DNA of 64,000 nucleotides from Branchipolynoe longqiensis (taxonomy: Eukaryota; Annelida; Polychaeta; Phyllodocida; Polynoidae). The position numbers and the translations under genes are program-made. The first letter of the stretch is position 1, and the number at the start of each line of letters is the position of its first letter. Of the stretch, positions 53,847 through 63,471 are shown piece by piece. The notes beneath the pieces were generated by a model. The model was given only the letters and a program-made list of their open reading frames with translations. It made no database searches and had not been told where the DNA came from. The stretch spans positions 115,595,430 to 115,659,429 of the forward strand of contig CM059188.1 of assembly GCA_030323885.1 (NCBI GenBank), in the 5' to 3' direction.

Positions 53847-54979
53847 GGTGTAACGATTTCAACTTCCCCCCTTCCCTAGTTCCCCCCCGGGAATCTGAAA
53901 ACGTTTTTAACTTCCCTCCGGGGAAATTTAAAACGTTTTCAGATTCCTGGGGGGAACTTAAAAACAGTTTTCAGATTCCTCCCCCTATTTTCAAATACCC
54001 CCCTCTGGGAATTTAAAATTGTTTAAAAAACTTTAAAAAACGTTTTAACCCCCCCCCCCTCCCCCTAGCCCCCACTTTTTTAATTTGTTGCTATTCCTCT
54101 GTTATCTCCAGTCAACCATATACAATGACAGAGACAGTCCAGGTACAAATGTAAAATTTAAGACCTAAATGCACTGGGATTGGTCCCACTGCTTCACTGG
54201 TCACAGATGGTCCAGTGTATTATTAACAACCCCACCCCAACAACATAATTCATAAACTCACATAACTAGCTACATTAGAGTTACACTAGAATTTTCCTAA
54301 CAAACCAACATTTATATACCGCTTGCCTAACTGCAACTGAACATTAAAACTTACTACAAGTTTACCAACTGAATACAGAAGATAATTTCTGCTTACATTC
54401 TAAATACTATGTAAATACTCACATTGATCTGACTAATATTGATCTGGTTATATGACACTACTGTACCATATTTTTATGGAACTTTTGGGTTTCAGAATTT
54501 CATTGTGTTACATGGTGCAAATTGTCTATTCAACAGGTATTGTACACCTTATTCTATATACCTTTTGTGTAAATAACCCTGAATTGAAAAATGGCTGGAA
54601 GACCAGTGCTTCGGCACTGACAAAAGACTTATTCAGCAGAATAAACATATTTACCACCAAAAAAAAAAAAAAAATGTCAGACCTATAATATTGTTTCTTA
54701 ACCATCTTGGAGACTTTTTGTGTCATTTGTGGTTAAATATGTGTTATTGTACTAGTAATAATTTCCATTATGCTATTCTCTGTATATTATAATATTTGTC
54801 ATGAAAAATAACAAATAACAAAAATAAAGAAAATTCCCCAAAAATGTGGGGGGGAGGGAAAGTTAAAACGAGGGAGGGAATTTGAAAACGTTTTCAAATT
54901 CCCCTGGGAGGAATTTGAAAACGTTTTCAAGTTCCTGGGTGGGAACTTGAATATGGGGGGAATTTGAAATCTTTACACC
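53847..54979. mobile_element. TIR element inserted in a satellite monomer
   Basis: The ends pair: GGTGTAACGATTTCAA plus C-run on the left, and the complement with TTTGAAATCTTTACACC on the right (two mismatches). Both arms carry GAAAACGTTTTCA-type palindromic subrepeats. Satellite-like sequence flanks it on both sides (53765-53846 and 54980 onward). It contains a LINE 3' end. Confidence 0.7.
54090..54674 (+). repeat. LINE 3' UTR with poly(A), nested
   Basis: Ends with GGCTGGAAGACCAGTGCTTC, GGCACTGACAAAAG, GAATAAACATATTTACC and about 16 A (54659-54674). The same terminal hairpin closes the LINE at 40480. The 5' limit is not certain. Confidence 0.5.
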
Positions 54980-56632
54980 GGGTGTATATTTAGTGACCGT
55001 GGGTATGCGTACGTGAGCTGTACACTTAGCCTGGCAGTTAAACATACAGCACTGTCAATGCCCATGCGCCCTAGTTCCGGGTGTATCTTTAGCGGCCGTG
55101 GCTACGTGTATGTCGGCCGTACACTTAGCCTGGCGGTTAAAAATACAGCACTGTCAATGCCCATGCGCCCTAGTTCCGGGTGTATCTTTAGTGGCCATGG
55201 CTATGCGTATGTGAGCCGTACACTTAGCCTGGTGGTTAAAAATACAGCACTGTCAATGCCCATGCGCCCTAGTTCCGGGTGTATCTTTAGTGGCCATGGC
55301 TATGCGTATGTGAGCCGTACACTTAGCCTGGCGGTTAAAAATACAGCACTGTCAATGCCCATGCGCCCTAGTTCCGGGTGTATCTTTAGTGGCCATGGCT
55401 ACGCGTACGTGAGCCGTACACTTAGCCTGGCGGTTAAAAATACAACACTGTCAATGCCCATGCGCCCTAGTTCCGGGTGTATCTTTAGCGGTTGTGGGTA
55501 TGCGTATGTGAGCCGTACACTTAGCCTGGCGGTTAAACATACAGCACTGTCAATGCCCATGCGCCCTAGTTCCGGGTGTATCTTTAGTGGCCATGGCTAT
55601 GCGTATGTGAGCCATACACTTAGCCTGGCGGTTAAAAATACAGCACTGTCAATGCCCATGCGCCCTAGTTCCGGGTGTATCTTTAGTGGCCATGGCTACG
55701 CGTACGTGAGCCGTACACTTAGCCTGGCGGTTAAAAATACAGCACTGTCAATGCCCATGCGCCCTAGTTCCGGGTGTATCTTTAGTGGTTGTGGGTATGC
55801 GTATGTGAGCCGTACACTTAGCCTGGTGGTTAAAAATACAGCACTGTCAATGCCCATGCGCCCTAGTTCCGGGTGTATCTTTAGCGGCCGTGGCTACGCG
55901 TACGTGAGCCGTACACTTAGCCTGGCAGTTAAACATACAGCACTGTCAATGCCAATGCGCCCTAGTTCCGGGTTTATCTTTAGCAGTTGTGGGTATGCGT
56001 ACGTGAGCCGTACACTTAGCCTGGCAGTAAAACATACAGCACTGTCAATGCCCATGCACCCTAGTTCTGGGTGTATCTTTAGTGGCCATGGCTATGCGTA
56101 TCTGAGCCGTACACTTAGTCTGGCAGTTAAAAATACAGCACCTTCAATGCCCATGCGCCCTAGTTCTGGGTGTATCTTTAGTGGCCATGGCTATGCGTAT
56201 GTGAGCCGTACACTTAGCCTGGCGGTTAAACATACAGCACTGTCAATGCCCATGCGCCCTAGTTCCGGGTGTATCTTTAGCGGTTGTGGGTATGCGTATG
56301 TGAGCCGTACACTTAGCCTGGCGGTTAAACATACAGCACTGTCAATGCCCATGCGCCCTAGTTCCGGGTGTATCTTTACCGGCGGTGGGTATGCGTATGT
56401 GAGCCGTACACTTAGCCTGGCGGTTAAAAATACAGCACTGTCAATGCCCATGCGCCCTAGTTCCGGGTGTATCTTTACCGGCGGTGGGTATGCGTACGTG
56501 AGCTGTAGACTTAGCCTGGTGGTTAAACATACAGCACTGTCAATGCCCATGCGCCCTAGTTCCGGGTGTATCTTTACCGGCGGTGGGTACGCATACGTGA
56601 GCAGTACACTTAGCCTGGCGGTCTAAACATAC
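54980..56632 (+). repeat. 99-bp satellite, about 16.7 units
   Basis: The exact 99-bp period is seen from successive CAATGCCCATGCGCCCTAG blocks (55056, 55155 and so on). Since 99 = 33 codons and no unit has a stop, one plus-strand frame stays open for 537 codons, each unit reading MPMRPSSGCIFSGHGYAYVS then RTLSLAVKNTALS. No splice context, upstream promoter or recognised domain is present. Variation between units is often amino-acid changing (H, R, C or G at one site). I therefore call it a satellite, not a gene. Lone monomers occur at 53765-53846 (direct) and 57185-57310 (inverted). Confidence 0.85.
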
Positions 56633-57184
56633 GTGAGGATGTGGACGCATGTTCCAATGTGTGAGATGAGTGTTCAAAAGTAATATTGTATATCTTACAA
56701 TTTTTGTTCACAGAGTAGACAATTCGTATCTATATGTATACTGGTAATGTGAAGGAAAATATATTTGAGGTTACTATGTTGTCAGAATAACAAGGATTAA
56801 TTAACTTGCCAGGCATGTTGAACATACCATGCCCATGGTAACAAATATTGGAGTTGGAATTGCTTAAATATAATCAATTTTGTCTCACTCAATTTCACAA
56901 ATATCTCCACCCATTTAAAAGTATATTTGATGTCATTCCACATAGCGATCTGTCAATTAATGTTTTTCAACTAAGTAATAATATGTCATTTCAATTTTCC
57001 ACATAATGATCTGTCAATAACACATATTTCCAGAAAATAATCTGTCAGTTAGGTGCTGCAAATAAAGGTTGTCATGTTTGACAGGCCCCTAAATAACTAA
57101 ATAATTATATATCAAGCCAAAATTGGTAGATTATTGTTGTATAGACCTGCTATCGGCCTACATTTAGGCAGGGAGTCTAAATGT
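56633..57184. other. Unassigned AT-rich sequence
   Basis: TGATCTGTCAAT and TCATTCCACATA-like short direct repeats occur at 56930-57050; otherwise nothing recognised. Confidence 0.45.
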
Positions 57185-57310
57185 AAGGCTCATGTACACG
57201 TAGACACGGCCGCTGAGGATATGCCGGGAACTAGGGCGCATGCGCAGTGACAGTGACGTATGTTTAGACCGCCAGGCTACGTGTACGACTCACGTACGCG
57301 TAGCCACTGA
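57185..57310 (-). repeat. Inverted monomer of the 99-bp satellite
   Basis: The complement reads GGCTACGCGTACGTGAG, CCTGGCGGTCTAAACATACG, CGCATGCGCCCTAGTTCC, matching one satellite unit with extra bases. Confidence 0.75.
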
Positions 57311-57357
57311 CAAATACAAAATGGTGAGAGTGGAGAAAATGGTATCAAGGAGTGCAA

Positions 57358-57712
57358 ATTTAAAGCTGCATAGGCCAATGAAAATATAAAATATTCAAAA
57401 TCGAAGCAATTATCTAGACTTTATTTTGCATATCAATCTTAGAAACTGATGCACTTATTAAACTTTCATCGCAGCAGAGAAGGGAATTCTGAGGCAATTT
57501 ATTAGATCCTGTTATTGCAGAAGCCTATGGTGTCGGAGCTTTGGCAAGCTTGCCTAAATTAATTGTTCATGGTTGTACTTTAAATATCTCCAAAGTTAGC
57601 CATTTAAAATCAAATTCAAACTAAAATGAGGTAGAATATAGAGATCAGTTTAATATATTTATCTCAGAAAAATGACACAAACTCTAAACCATCGGAATAT
57701 GCAACTTTAAAG
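57358..57712 (+). mobile_element. Family D MITE
   Basis: TTTAAAGCTGCATAGGCCAA to CATCGGAATATGCAACTTTA, with the full body. Confidence 0.82.
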
Positions 57713-57965
57713 TCGCCGGGTATATCTCAGCCAAATACAAATGAATCCAGCATCAAAAGCTCTCCAAACATACCTTTGCTTAGTTGTTTCAGTTCATGCA
57801 ACTGAACCTGTGGGAGGAGAGTGTTGAGGTCTGTGATGTATGAATGACATCGTAGGTGGGATTCCCTCATCACATGACCAAGAGGGGTTTCCCACACACA
57901 GGGGAAGCCATGGCAACAACCAAGCTAGCAGCCACAGAAGCCTTTCAATTAAACTTTTAAAGTCT

Positions 57966-58321
57966 GTTAAAGCTGCATAGTCCGATGAAAACATCAAATT
58001 TTCAAAACCAAAACACTTATCTAGATTTGATTCTATATATTCAACTTAGAAACTGGTGCATTTATTAAGCATTTATTTATGCATAGAAGGTTGTAATAAG
58101 TCAATTTACTAGAACCTGTTAGTACTGAAGTCTATGGTGTCAGAGTTTTGGTGTGCTTGTCAACATTAATTTGGCATGTTTTCACGTCAAATACCTCCAA
58201 AGATAGCCATTTAAATTCAAAGTTACTTCAAACTAACGTAATGTAGATCATAAGGATCAGCAGAATCTATTTATCTCAGAAAATGACAGAAACTTAAAAG
58301 CATCGGACTATGCAACTTTAA
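57966..58321 (+). mobile_element. Family D MITE, best-preserved ends
   Basis: TTAAAGCTGCATAGTCCGAT at the left and ATCGGACTATGCAACTTTAA at the right; both outer tetranucleotides are TTAA. Upstream 57713-57965 and downstream 58322-58916 hold no recognised feature. Confidence 0.85.
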
Positions 58322-58916
58322 TCTCCATGATTTAATCAATTATTCACACAAAAAGTAGCTGGTTATGAGAAATAAACATTTGAACTTTATATTTAGCATT
58401 TTAGATTGCAAATTCTAACATTTATCTCTATATGGTTGTCTAAAAGCCTTGTCAGTGCTGCTGGACTAACTACAACACTCCAGGAGCAAACAATTTCAGT
58501 ACTCTCCCCCCATGTACACAGTTACATAAACTGAAAATCTGCAAATCTATGCTTGGAGAGCATTTGTCGGAGTACGCTTCGTGTCTCAGCAGCCTTTACG
58601 GGGTCCATTTAACCATAATCATCCTGGCATGCTGTTCTTTACGATATGGTTTCTATTATAGTTTTTTTCTTTCTTTATTTCAACATCGAAATAGTGGTTT
58701 TCCTACCAGGAATGCTTCCATTAAAATTCCAACCATGTGTGCTCATATATAACAAGTGCAGCATAGTATGCAATCAGGGTATAGGTTTGCATGGTGTAAA
58801 CCTAAACCTACATACTGATATATAAATCGCAAGAAAACTTTCAAGAATAGAAAATACACAGTGTGAAAAACACAACATGCACATGACAGTGTGTGATAGT
58901 GGAATATTGGTGATCT
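58322..58916. other. Unassigned AT-rich sequence
   Basis: No coding exon or repeat recognised. Confidence 0.4.
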
Positions 58917-59268
58917 ATTACTTAAAGTCTGATGGTTTTGAGTTTCTGACATTTTCTGAGATAAGTACAATAGCTTGATCATTATAATATACCTTATTTT
59001 AGCTTGAAGTAACTTTTATTTTAAATGACCAACTTTGGAGATATTTGAAGTGCAAACATATCAAATTAATGTTGGCAAGCGTGCCAAAACTCTGACACCA
59101 TAGGCTTCTGTAACAACAGGTTGTATAAAATTGCATCAGTAGTCCCCTCTATGTGGTGATAAATGTTTAATAAACACATCCATATATACCGTCGATGTGT
59201 AGACTCAGTCTTCTGCAGTAACAGGTTCAATTAAATTGCCTCAGTATGCCCTTCTATGTCACTACAAA
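58917..59268 (-). mobile_element. Family D MITE, 3' part rearranged
   Basis: Contains ATTTTCTGAGATAAGTACAA and ACTCTGACACCATAGGCTTC. The block CTTCTGCAGTAACAGGTTCA is repeated at 59210, where the copy is rearranged and meets a SINE A tail. Confidence 0.72.
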
Positions 59269-59348
59269 GTCCGCACTGTCACAAGACAGCAGCCGTCCTG
59301 ATATGACCTCAGATGTTGGCAGGATGTAAAACTCCAACAACCAACCAA
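59269..59348 (+). repeat. SINE family A tail fragment
   Basis: CCGCACTGTCACAAGACAGC to GATGTAAAACTCCAACAACC. Confidence 0.7.
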
Positions 59349-59509
59349 CCTTCAAGCCCCCACCCTTCACCCCTCTCCCACCTCACCATCACAACACATC
59401 TTTGTACCCACAATCTAGCCACATCCCTCTCCCATCCCCAGGGAACACACCACACCCACACCTGCCAGCACCACTATGTCTATTTACATCCCACTCAGGC
59501 ACCACTCCC

Positions 59510-59555
<46 letters not shown>

Positions 59556-59825
59556 CATGCGCCTGGTCACGTACACCGATCAGTAATATGCATTCCCCCC
59601 TATGCTGTATATCGGAATATTTTACTCCATGTTAGAATGATATCCCAACCAGCCCCCGACCCCCCCCCCCCCCGCAACCAACGCCCCCCCCCCCCCCCTA
59701 CACAGAGCCCACAACGTATGGAGCAGCCCCAAACCAGGGCTCTAGGTAGGAACCTTTATTTGAGTTTGCAGATACATTCTTGGAATGGACGAGCAATGAA
59801 AGAGCATCAAGGTGTCAAACCAATT
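59349..59825. other. C-rich, AT-microsatellite and unassigned sequence
   Basis: (TA)n at 59518-59551, C runs at 59660-59672 and 59686-59698. The last bases, GTCAAACCAAT, match the SINE A position just before the Gag element. Confidence 0.5.
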
Positions 59826-60127
59826 GGTCGTAATGCGAAGCATTACGTTTGATGCGAGGAGAGGAAGAGACCCTCCCCGCGCCCCGCGCTGTCGCGCTGC
59901 TTTCTCACCTCGGCAGACGGCGCAGCGCGCCGCCCCCTCCCCCGCCCTCCGCGTCGCGCGGCGCTCACGCCTCACCCGACGCCGCTGCTCGCCACCTCTC
60001 GCCCTCCCCCGGGCCGGCAGCTTTCACACTCACCTGCTGTCGCCCCTCCCTCCTCCCCTTATAAGGCCGCCCCCCGGCCTCCCTCAAGCACTCGCCCTCC
60101 TGCCGTCTCCCAGCTCTTCCCTTTTCA
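59826..60127 (+). repeat. A1 repeat with terminal hairpin and promoter
   Basis: Begins GGTCGTAATGCGAAGCATTA, whose CGTAATGC / GCATTACG arms form a perfect hairpin with loop GAA. The rest is C-rich leader with a TATA box. Direct repeat of 62088-62389. Confidence 0.9.
60059..60065 (+). promoter_or_regulatory. TATA box in A1
   Basis: TTATAAG, conserved at 62321 in A2 and at 3531 (minus) in the other element. A start site near 60090 would give a short 5' UTR before the ATG at 60175. Confidence 0.55.
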
Positions 60128-60174
60128 AGTCTTGGCTCCTCCACCTCGGATCTCTGCTCCAGCTCAGCCTCAGT

Positions 60175-61794
60175 ATGCCTCAAGGAAAAGGACGTGGCCG
60201 GAAGGGATCCCGGGCCGCCCCCCGCACCCCGGGGCCCTCTCCAGCACCCGGCCCGGGCGAGTCCCCGGCCTATGCCCCGGCGTCCCCCGCGGCGCCCTCG
60301 GGCCGCACCTCGGGCCCCGAGATGTCGACACTGCTGGAGGCACTCCAGCGTATCCAGCTCGACCATCAGCACTCCGCCGCCGAGGCGCGCCAGGCGACGG
60401 CCGACCTCCACGCCCGGATCGACTCCCTGGAGACCGGGGGGCCCCGCCCGGGGATCCCCTCATCTCCCCCGAGGCGCCAGGCCGCCCCGACGCCTCGGGC
60501 GCCTACCGCCACTACAGCCCGGCCCCCGCCGCCGCCTCAGGCGTCCCTCCACGGGGCCGCGCACCCGGAGTACAAGAGGTACCGTCACCTCTCCAGTCAA
60601 GCACCACCCGCCACCTCGCCGGCCTACCCCGAGGAGGCCATCCGCCACAGCCCCGCCACCGCGGCCGACGCCGTCCGGGACATATTAGCATCCGCCGAGG
60701 CGCGCCACTCCGTGAGGCGCCAAGGGATCCCGGCCAACTACATCTTCCCCTCAGACCTGGTGAAACGAGGGGCCGAGACGAAGCCGGTGAAGAGGGGGGA
60801 GGCGACAAAGGACGAGTATACCCTCGCCCTCCTCACCCTCATCGACCACCCCGACTTCCCCGCCCACTCCGCCCACTCCGCCCAGGGACTCCACCACCAC
60901 CACCTAGCTGTCTGCCGGGATAACCTCGTGTACCCCTGGGCGACCGTCCGCCGGTACTCAGAGACCGTGTTTACCGCGATCACGGACGGAACCCTCCCCC
61001 AGGGCTGGCACGACCCGGTAGTGCTCAACCTCATGAGACTAGACTGCCTCGCCATGCCCGAGGAGCAAGCCACCGCCGCCCCTGCCCGCCTACCCGACCC
61101 TCTCCACCGAGGCGCCCACCTCCCCCGACCCCAAGCTGACTCCCGCGCCACCTACGACAGGGACGCCCACGGGGCCCCCTGCCCGGCCTGGAACCGCGCC
61201 CCCGCCTCGTGCGATCGGGCCCGCCTCGGGGAGGCCCACGGTGAGGCGGGGGACAGGCGCCATCACGTCTGCGCATACTGCGCCAATGTGAGGCGCCTCC
61301 TAACCATGCACAGCGAGGCCGACTGCATCACAAAACAGACCCGTGAGCGCCAGAACCCCCCCCCGCCACCTCGGCGGATTTTTGATCCACCGGCCTCCCC
61401 CCGGCCGGCCCGGGGGGCCCCCTCCGGCGCCTCACCCTCACCACTGCCGACAGCCCCGCAACTCCCACCGACAACCTCCCAGCGACCACCGATCGCAGCG
61501 CCGCCCAGTCCCAGCCGCGGATCATCACCTCGGGCATCACGCCTCGGACCACATCCCAGCCCAGCCTCAGGAGGAACCCTCTGCCGCCGATCCTCACGAC
61601 ACCGCCTTCAACAATACCGCCGCCCAGACCCCGACCACCACCCCACCCAGCCCCGAGGACTTCGCTGCCCCCCTGCTCGACCCTCGTCGGACCTCCTCAC
61701 CGGATCCCGCCAAGGAGCTGGCCTCCCCCTTTTTGGCCGCCCGCTCCCTGTCGACGCAGGCCCCGGACACTCCCCGCCCCGAGAGGGAGCCTGA
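60175..61794 (+). CDS. Gag-like ORF1 protein, 539 residues
   Basis: Starts MPQGKGRGRKGSRA. It has a Pro-rich N-terminal third and a short amphipathic segment (LLEALQRIQLDHQHSAAEAR, residues about 51-70). The conserved core around residues 160-290 includes YPWATVRRYSETVFTAI near 253. A Cys/His cluster follows: C336, C346, C366, C369, H379, C384 (CPAW..C..HVCAYC..HSEADC). Comparable clusters end the ORF1 proteins of DIRS/Ngaro elements and probably bind nucleic acid. Just after it, a C9 tract (61356-61364) puts this copy in a different frame from the minus-strand copy, which stops there. The last ~140 residues here are Pro/Ser/Arg-rich and may be out-of-frame sequence. No RT or recombinase motif. 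Confidence 0.75.
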   Translation: MPQGKGRGRKGSRAAPRTPGPSPAPGPGESPAYAPASPAAPSGRTSGPEMSTLLEALQRIQLDHQHSAAEARQATADLHARIDSLETGGPRPGIPSSPPRRQAAPTPRAPTATTARPPPPPQASLHGAAHPEYKRYRHLSSQAPPATSPAYPEEAIRHSPATAADAVRDILASAEARHSVRRQGIPANYIFPSDLVKRGAETKPVKRGEATKDEYTLALLTLIDHPDFPAHSAHSAQGLHHHHLAVCRDNLVYPWATVRRYSETVFTAITDGTLPQGWHDPVVLNLMRLDCLAMPEEQATAAPARLPDPLHRGAHLPRPQADSRATYDRDAHGAPCPAWNRAPASCDRARLGEAHGEAGDRRHHVCAYCANVRRLLTMHSEADCITKQTRERQNPPPPPRRIFDPPASPRPARGAPSGASPSPLPTAPQLPPTTSQRPPIAAPPSPSRGSSPRASRLGPHPSPASGGTLCRRSSRHRLQQYRRPDPDHHPTQPRGLRCPPARPSSDLLTGSRQGAGLPLFGRPLPVDAGPGHSPPREGA

Positions 61795-61873
61795 CCCCCG
61801 ACGCGGCCCTCCTCTCGGCCGGCCCACCCCACCTGCCCCGCCTCGGGCGCGCCGCGAGCCCTCTCCGCCTTTT

Positions 61874-62087
61874 GGTGGAGGGCTCCTCGGCACCCCCTCA
61901 CTCCACTGACACTTGATCTCTGTTTTTCTATTTTTACTCCGCTCCTCATGAGATTCCTTATTTTTATCACATTGTTCAATATTTACCTCTACTCCTCGTT
62001 TACCCTGTATGCCCTGTATGCTTGTCTGAGGCGAAAATAAAAACCCTTTATTTCCACCCCCGCCTCCTCTCTTCCTTTTCGCGCATC
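61874..62087 (+). repeat. B1 repeat
   Basis: Identical over 214 bp to 62431-62644. Contains the AATAAA signal and ends CTTTTCGCGCATC. The complement of its end resembles the A start region (GATGCG, AGGAAGAGA), giving weak terminal inverted similarity. Confidence 0.9.
62036..62041 (+). terminator. Poly(A) signal in B1
   Basis: AATAAA lies 47 bases before the end of B1; the same signal lies in B2 (62593-62598). Downstream is TTTATTTCC and pyrimidine-rich DNA. Confidence 0.6.
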
Positions 62088-62389
62088 GGTCGTAATGCGA
62101 AGCATTACGTTTGATGCGAGGAGAGGAAGAGACCCTCCCCCCGCCCCGCGCTGTCGCGCTGCTTTCTCACCTCGGCAGACGGCGCGGCGCGCCGCCCCCT
62201 CCCCCGCCCTCCGCGTCGCGCGGCGCTCACGCCTCACCCGACGCCGCTGCTCGCCACCTCTCGCCCTCCCCCGGGCCGGCAGCTTTCACACTCACCTGCT
62301 GTCGCCCCTCCCTCCTCCCCTTATAAGGCCGCCCCCCGGCCTCCCTCAGGCACTCGCCCTCCTGCCGTCTCCCAGCTCTTCCCTTTTCA
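62088..62389 (+). repeat. A2 repeat
   Basis: Direct repeat of A1 with three substitutions, TATA box at 62321-62327. Joined directly to B1 so that the hairpin is embedded in a larger dyad. Confidence 0.9.
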
Positions 62390-62430
62390 CCACCCACCCA
62401 CCCTACACTCCTCCTACCTTCTCTTCCAGC

Positions 62431-62644
62431 GGTGGAGGGCTCCTCGGCACCCCCTCACTCCACTGACACTTGATCTCTGTTTTTCTATTTTTACTCCGCT
62501 CCTCATGAGATTCCTTATTTTTATCACATTGTTCAATATTTACCTCTACTCCTCGTTTACCCTGTATGCCCTGTATGCTTGTCTGAGGCGAAAATAAAAA
62601 CCCTTTATTTCCACCCCCGCCTCCTCTCTTCCTTTTCGCGCATC
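62431..62644 (+). repeat. B2 repeat
   Basis: Identical to B1. Its end GCATC marks the right boundary of the element, followed by SINE A body sequence. Confidence 0.9.
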
Positions 62645-62892
62645 ACTTAAAAATTGATACTTGTCTCTTCCTAGCCAGGCACTCGGCATTATTAGGACAG
62701 GGCAAGGACTGGTGTGCTCAGTGTCAGGATAATGTGACTGAGTGGGACATCAGGTCATGGTGCCGGTGGCCTGGTTTCCCAGTAGGACAGCACTATAAAG
62801 TCGCCATGAGTGCGCACTGTCACAAGTCGGTACCCTTCCGGATACGACCTTAGATGTTGCTAGGATGTAAAACAACAACAAACAAACAAACA
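62645..62892 (+). repeat. SINE family A body and tail (target of the Gag element)
   Basis: Continues from ACTTAAAAATTGATACTTGT through GGTCATGGTGCCGGTGGCC to a CAAACAAACAAAC tail. The matching upstream piece is the short GTCAAACCAAT before 59826. Confidence 0.78.
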
Positions 62893-62895
62893 AAC

Positions 62896-63228
62896 CGGGC
62901 GCGGTGGCCTAATCGATAGAGGGCGGGCCTCGTGTGCGGAAGGTCGGGAGTTCGGTTCCTGATCAACTCAAACCAATGACTTTAAAAATGATACTTGTAG
63001 TTTCCTAGCATGGCACTTGGCATTAATAGGATAGGGCAAGGACTGGTTAGCTCAATGTAAGGAGAATGTGACTGAGTGGGATATCGGGCCCTGGTGCCAG
63101 GACCATGATTTCCCTGTGTGGCAGCACTATAAAGTTCCCATGAGCGCACACTGTCACAAAGGGGTACCCGTCCTGATATGACCTAATATGCTGCGAGGAC
63201 GCAAAACAACAAGAAACAAACAAACATT
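62896..63228 (+). repeat. SINE family A, full length
   Basis: Head GGGCGCGGTGGCCTAATCGA, with a consensus-matching A box TGGCCTAATCG and B box GTTCGGTTCC, then body and tail. It follows directly on the tail of the previous copy. Confidence 0.87.
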
Positions 63229-63471
63229 TGGCCATCCCGTCTGGTTTACTAAATAACCTACCCCCCACCCCATGTTAGCTACGACCCTGCCACCTGGAGG
63301 TATTTTCTGACAGCGACCATTTCAGGAAGCATCAAAGCGGTTGATCTCGGCCCTTTGGGTGGTGTGAGATCCGCCAGTGGCGCCCCCTGTCGTCGGCTGT
63401 GACGAGTGATGGATGCCGAGTGGGGTGTGATATGAGTTATCAACAATCAATGTACTTGCACTGGATGTGCC
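63229..63471. other. Unassigned sequence
   Basis: Contains CATTTGGCCATCCCGTCTGG (63226-63246), the complement of a SINE A head start, so a truncated copy probably lies here. GTGGCGCCCC occurs at 63377. Confidence 0.45.

Larger units (their letters stand above)
59826..62644 (+). mobile_element. Gag-only retrotransposon with split direct repeats (A1-ORF-B1-A2-B2)
   Basis: A1 59826-60127 and A2 62088-62389 are 302 bp with 3 differences. B1 61874-62087 and B2 62431-62644 are 214 bp with none. A 41-bp pyrimidine-rich bridge (62390-62430, ending TTCTCTTCCAGC) separates A2 from B2. This A-ORF-B-A-B layout is the split-direct-repeat architecture of Ngaro/PAT-like tyrosine-recombinase retrotransposons. 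Outer flanks GTCAAACCAAT and ACTTAAAAATTGATAC are adjacent positions of SINE A, with no clear TSD, as expected for recombinase insertion. Only a Gag-like ORF is present; RT, RNase H and recombinase are missing, so it is non-autonomous. Strongly GC-rich against AT-rich surroundings. An alternative is a deleted copy inserted in tandem. Confidence 0.8.

Noticed and set aside
55013..56626. 537-codon plus-strand ORF as a real gene
   Set aside because: It is the 99-bp satellite read in frame; no domain, promoter or splice context, and frequent replacement changes among units. Kept as a satellite and a finding.
60132..60923. Alternative-frame ORFs (263, 164 and others) over the Gag region
   Set aside because: High GC leaves all frames open; only the frame with the conserved basic start, core and Cys/His cluster is shared in order by both copies.
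59826..62644. Interpretation as an LTR retrotransposon or Helitron
   Set aside because: There are no flanking LTRs in the usual sense (repeats are interleaved A-B), no PBS/PPT, no TSD; the terminal hairpin is at the 5' end rather than the 3' end expected for a Helitron, and no Rep/helicase is present.
62897..62968. tRNA gene with good A and B boxes
   Set aside because: The segment is the head of a full SINE A and no proper cloverleaf acceptor stem closes at its end.
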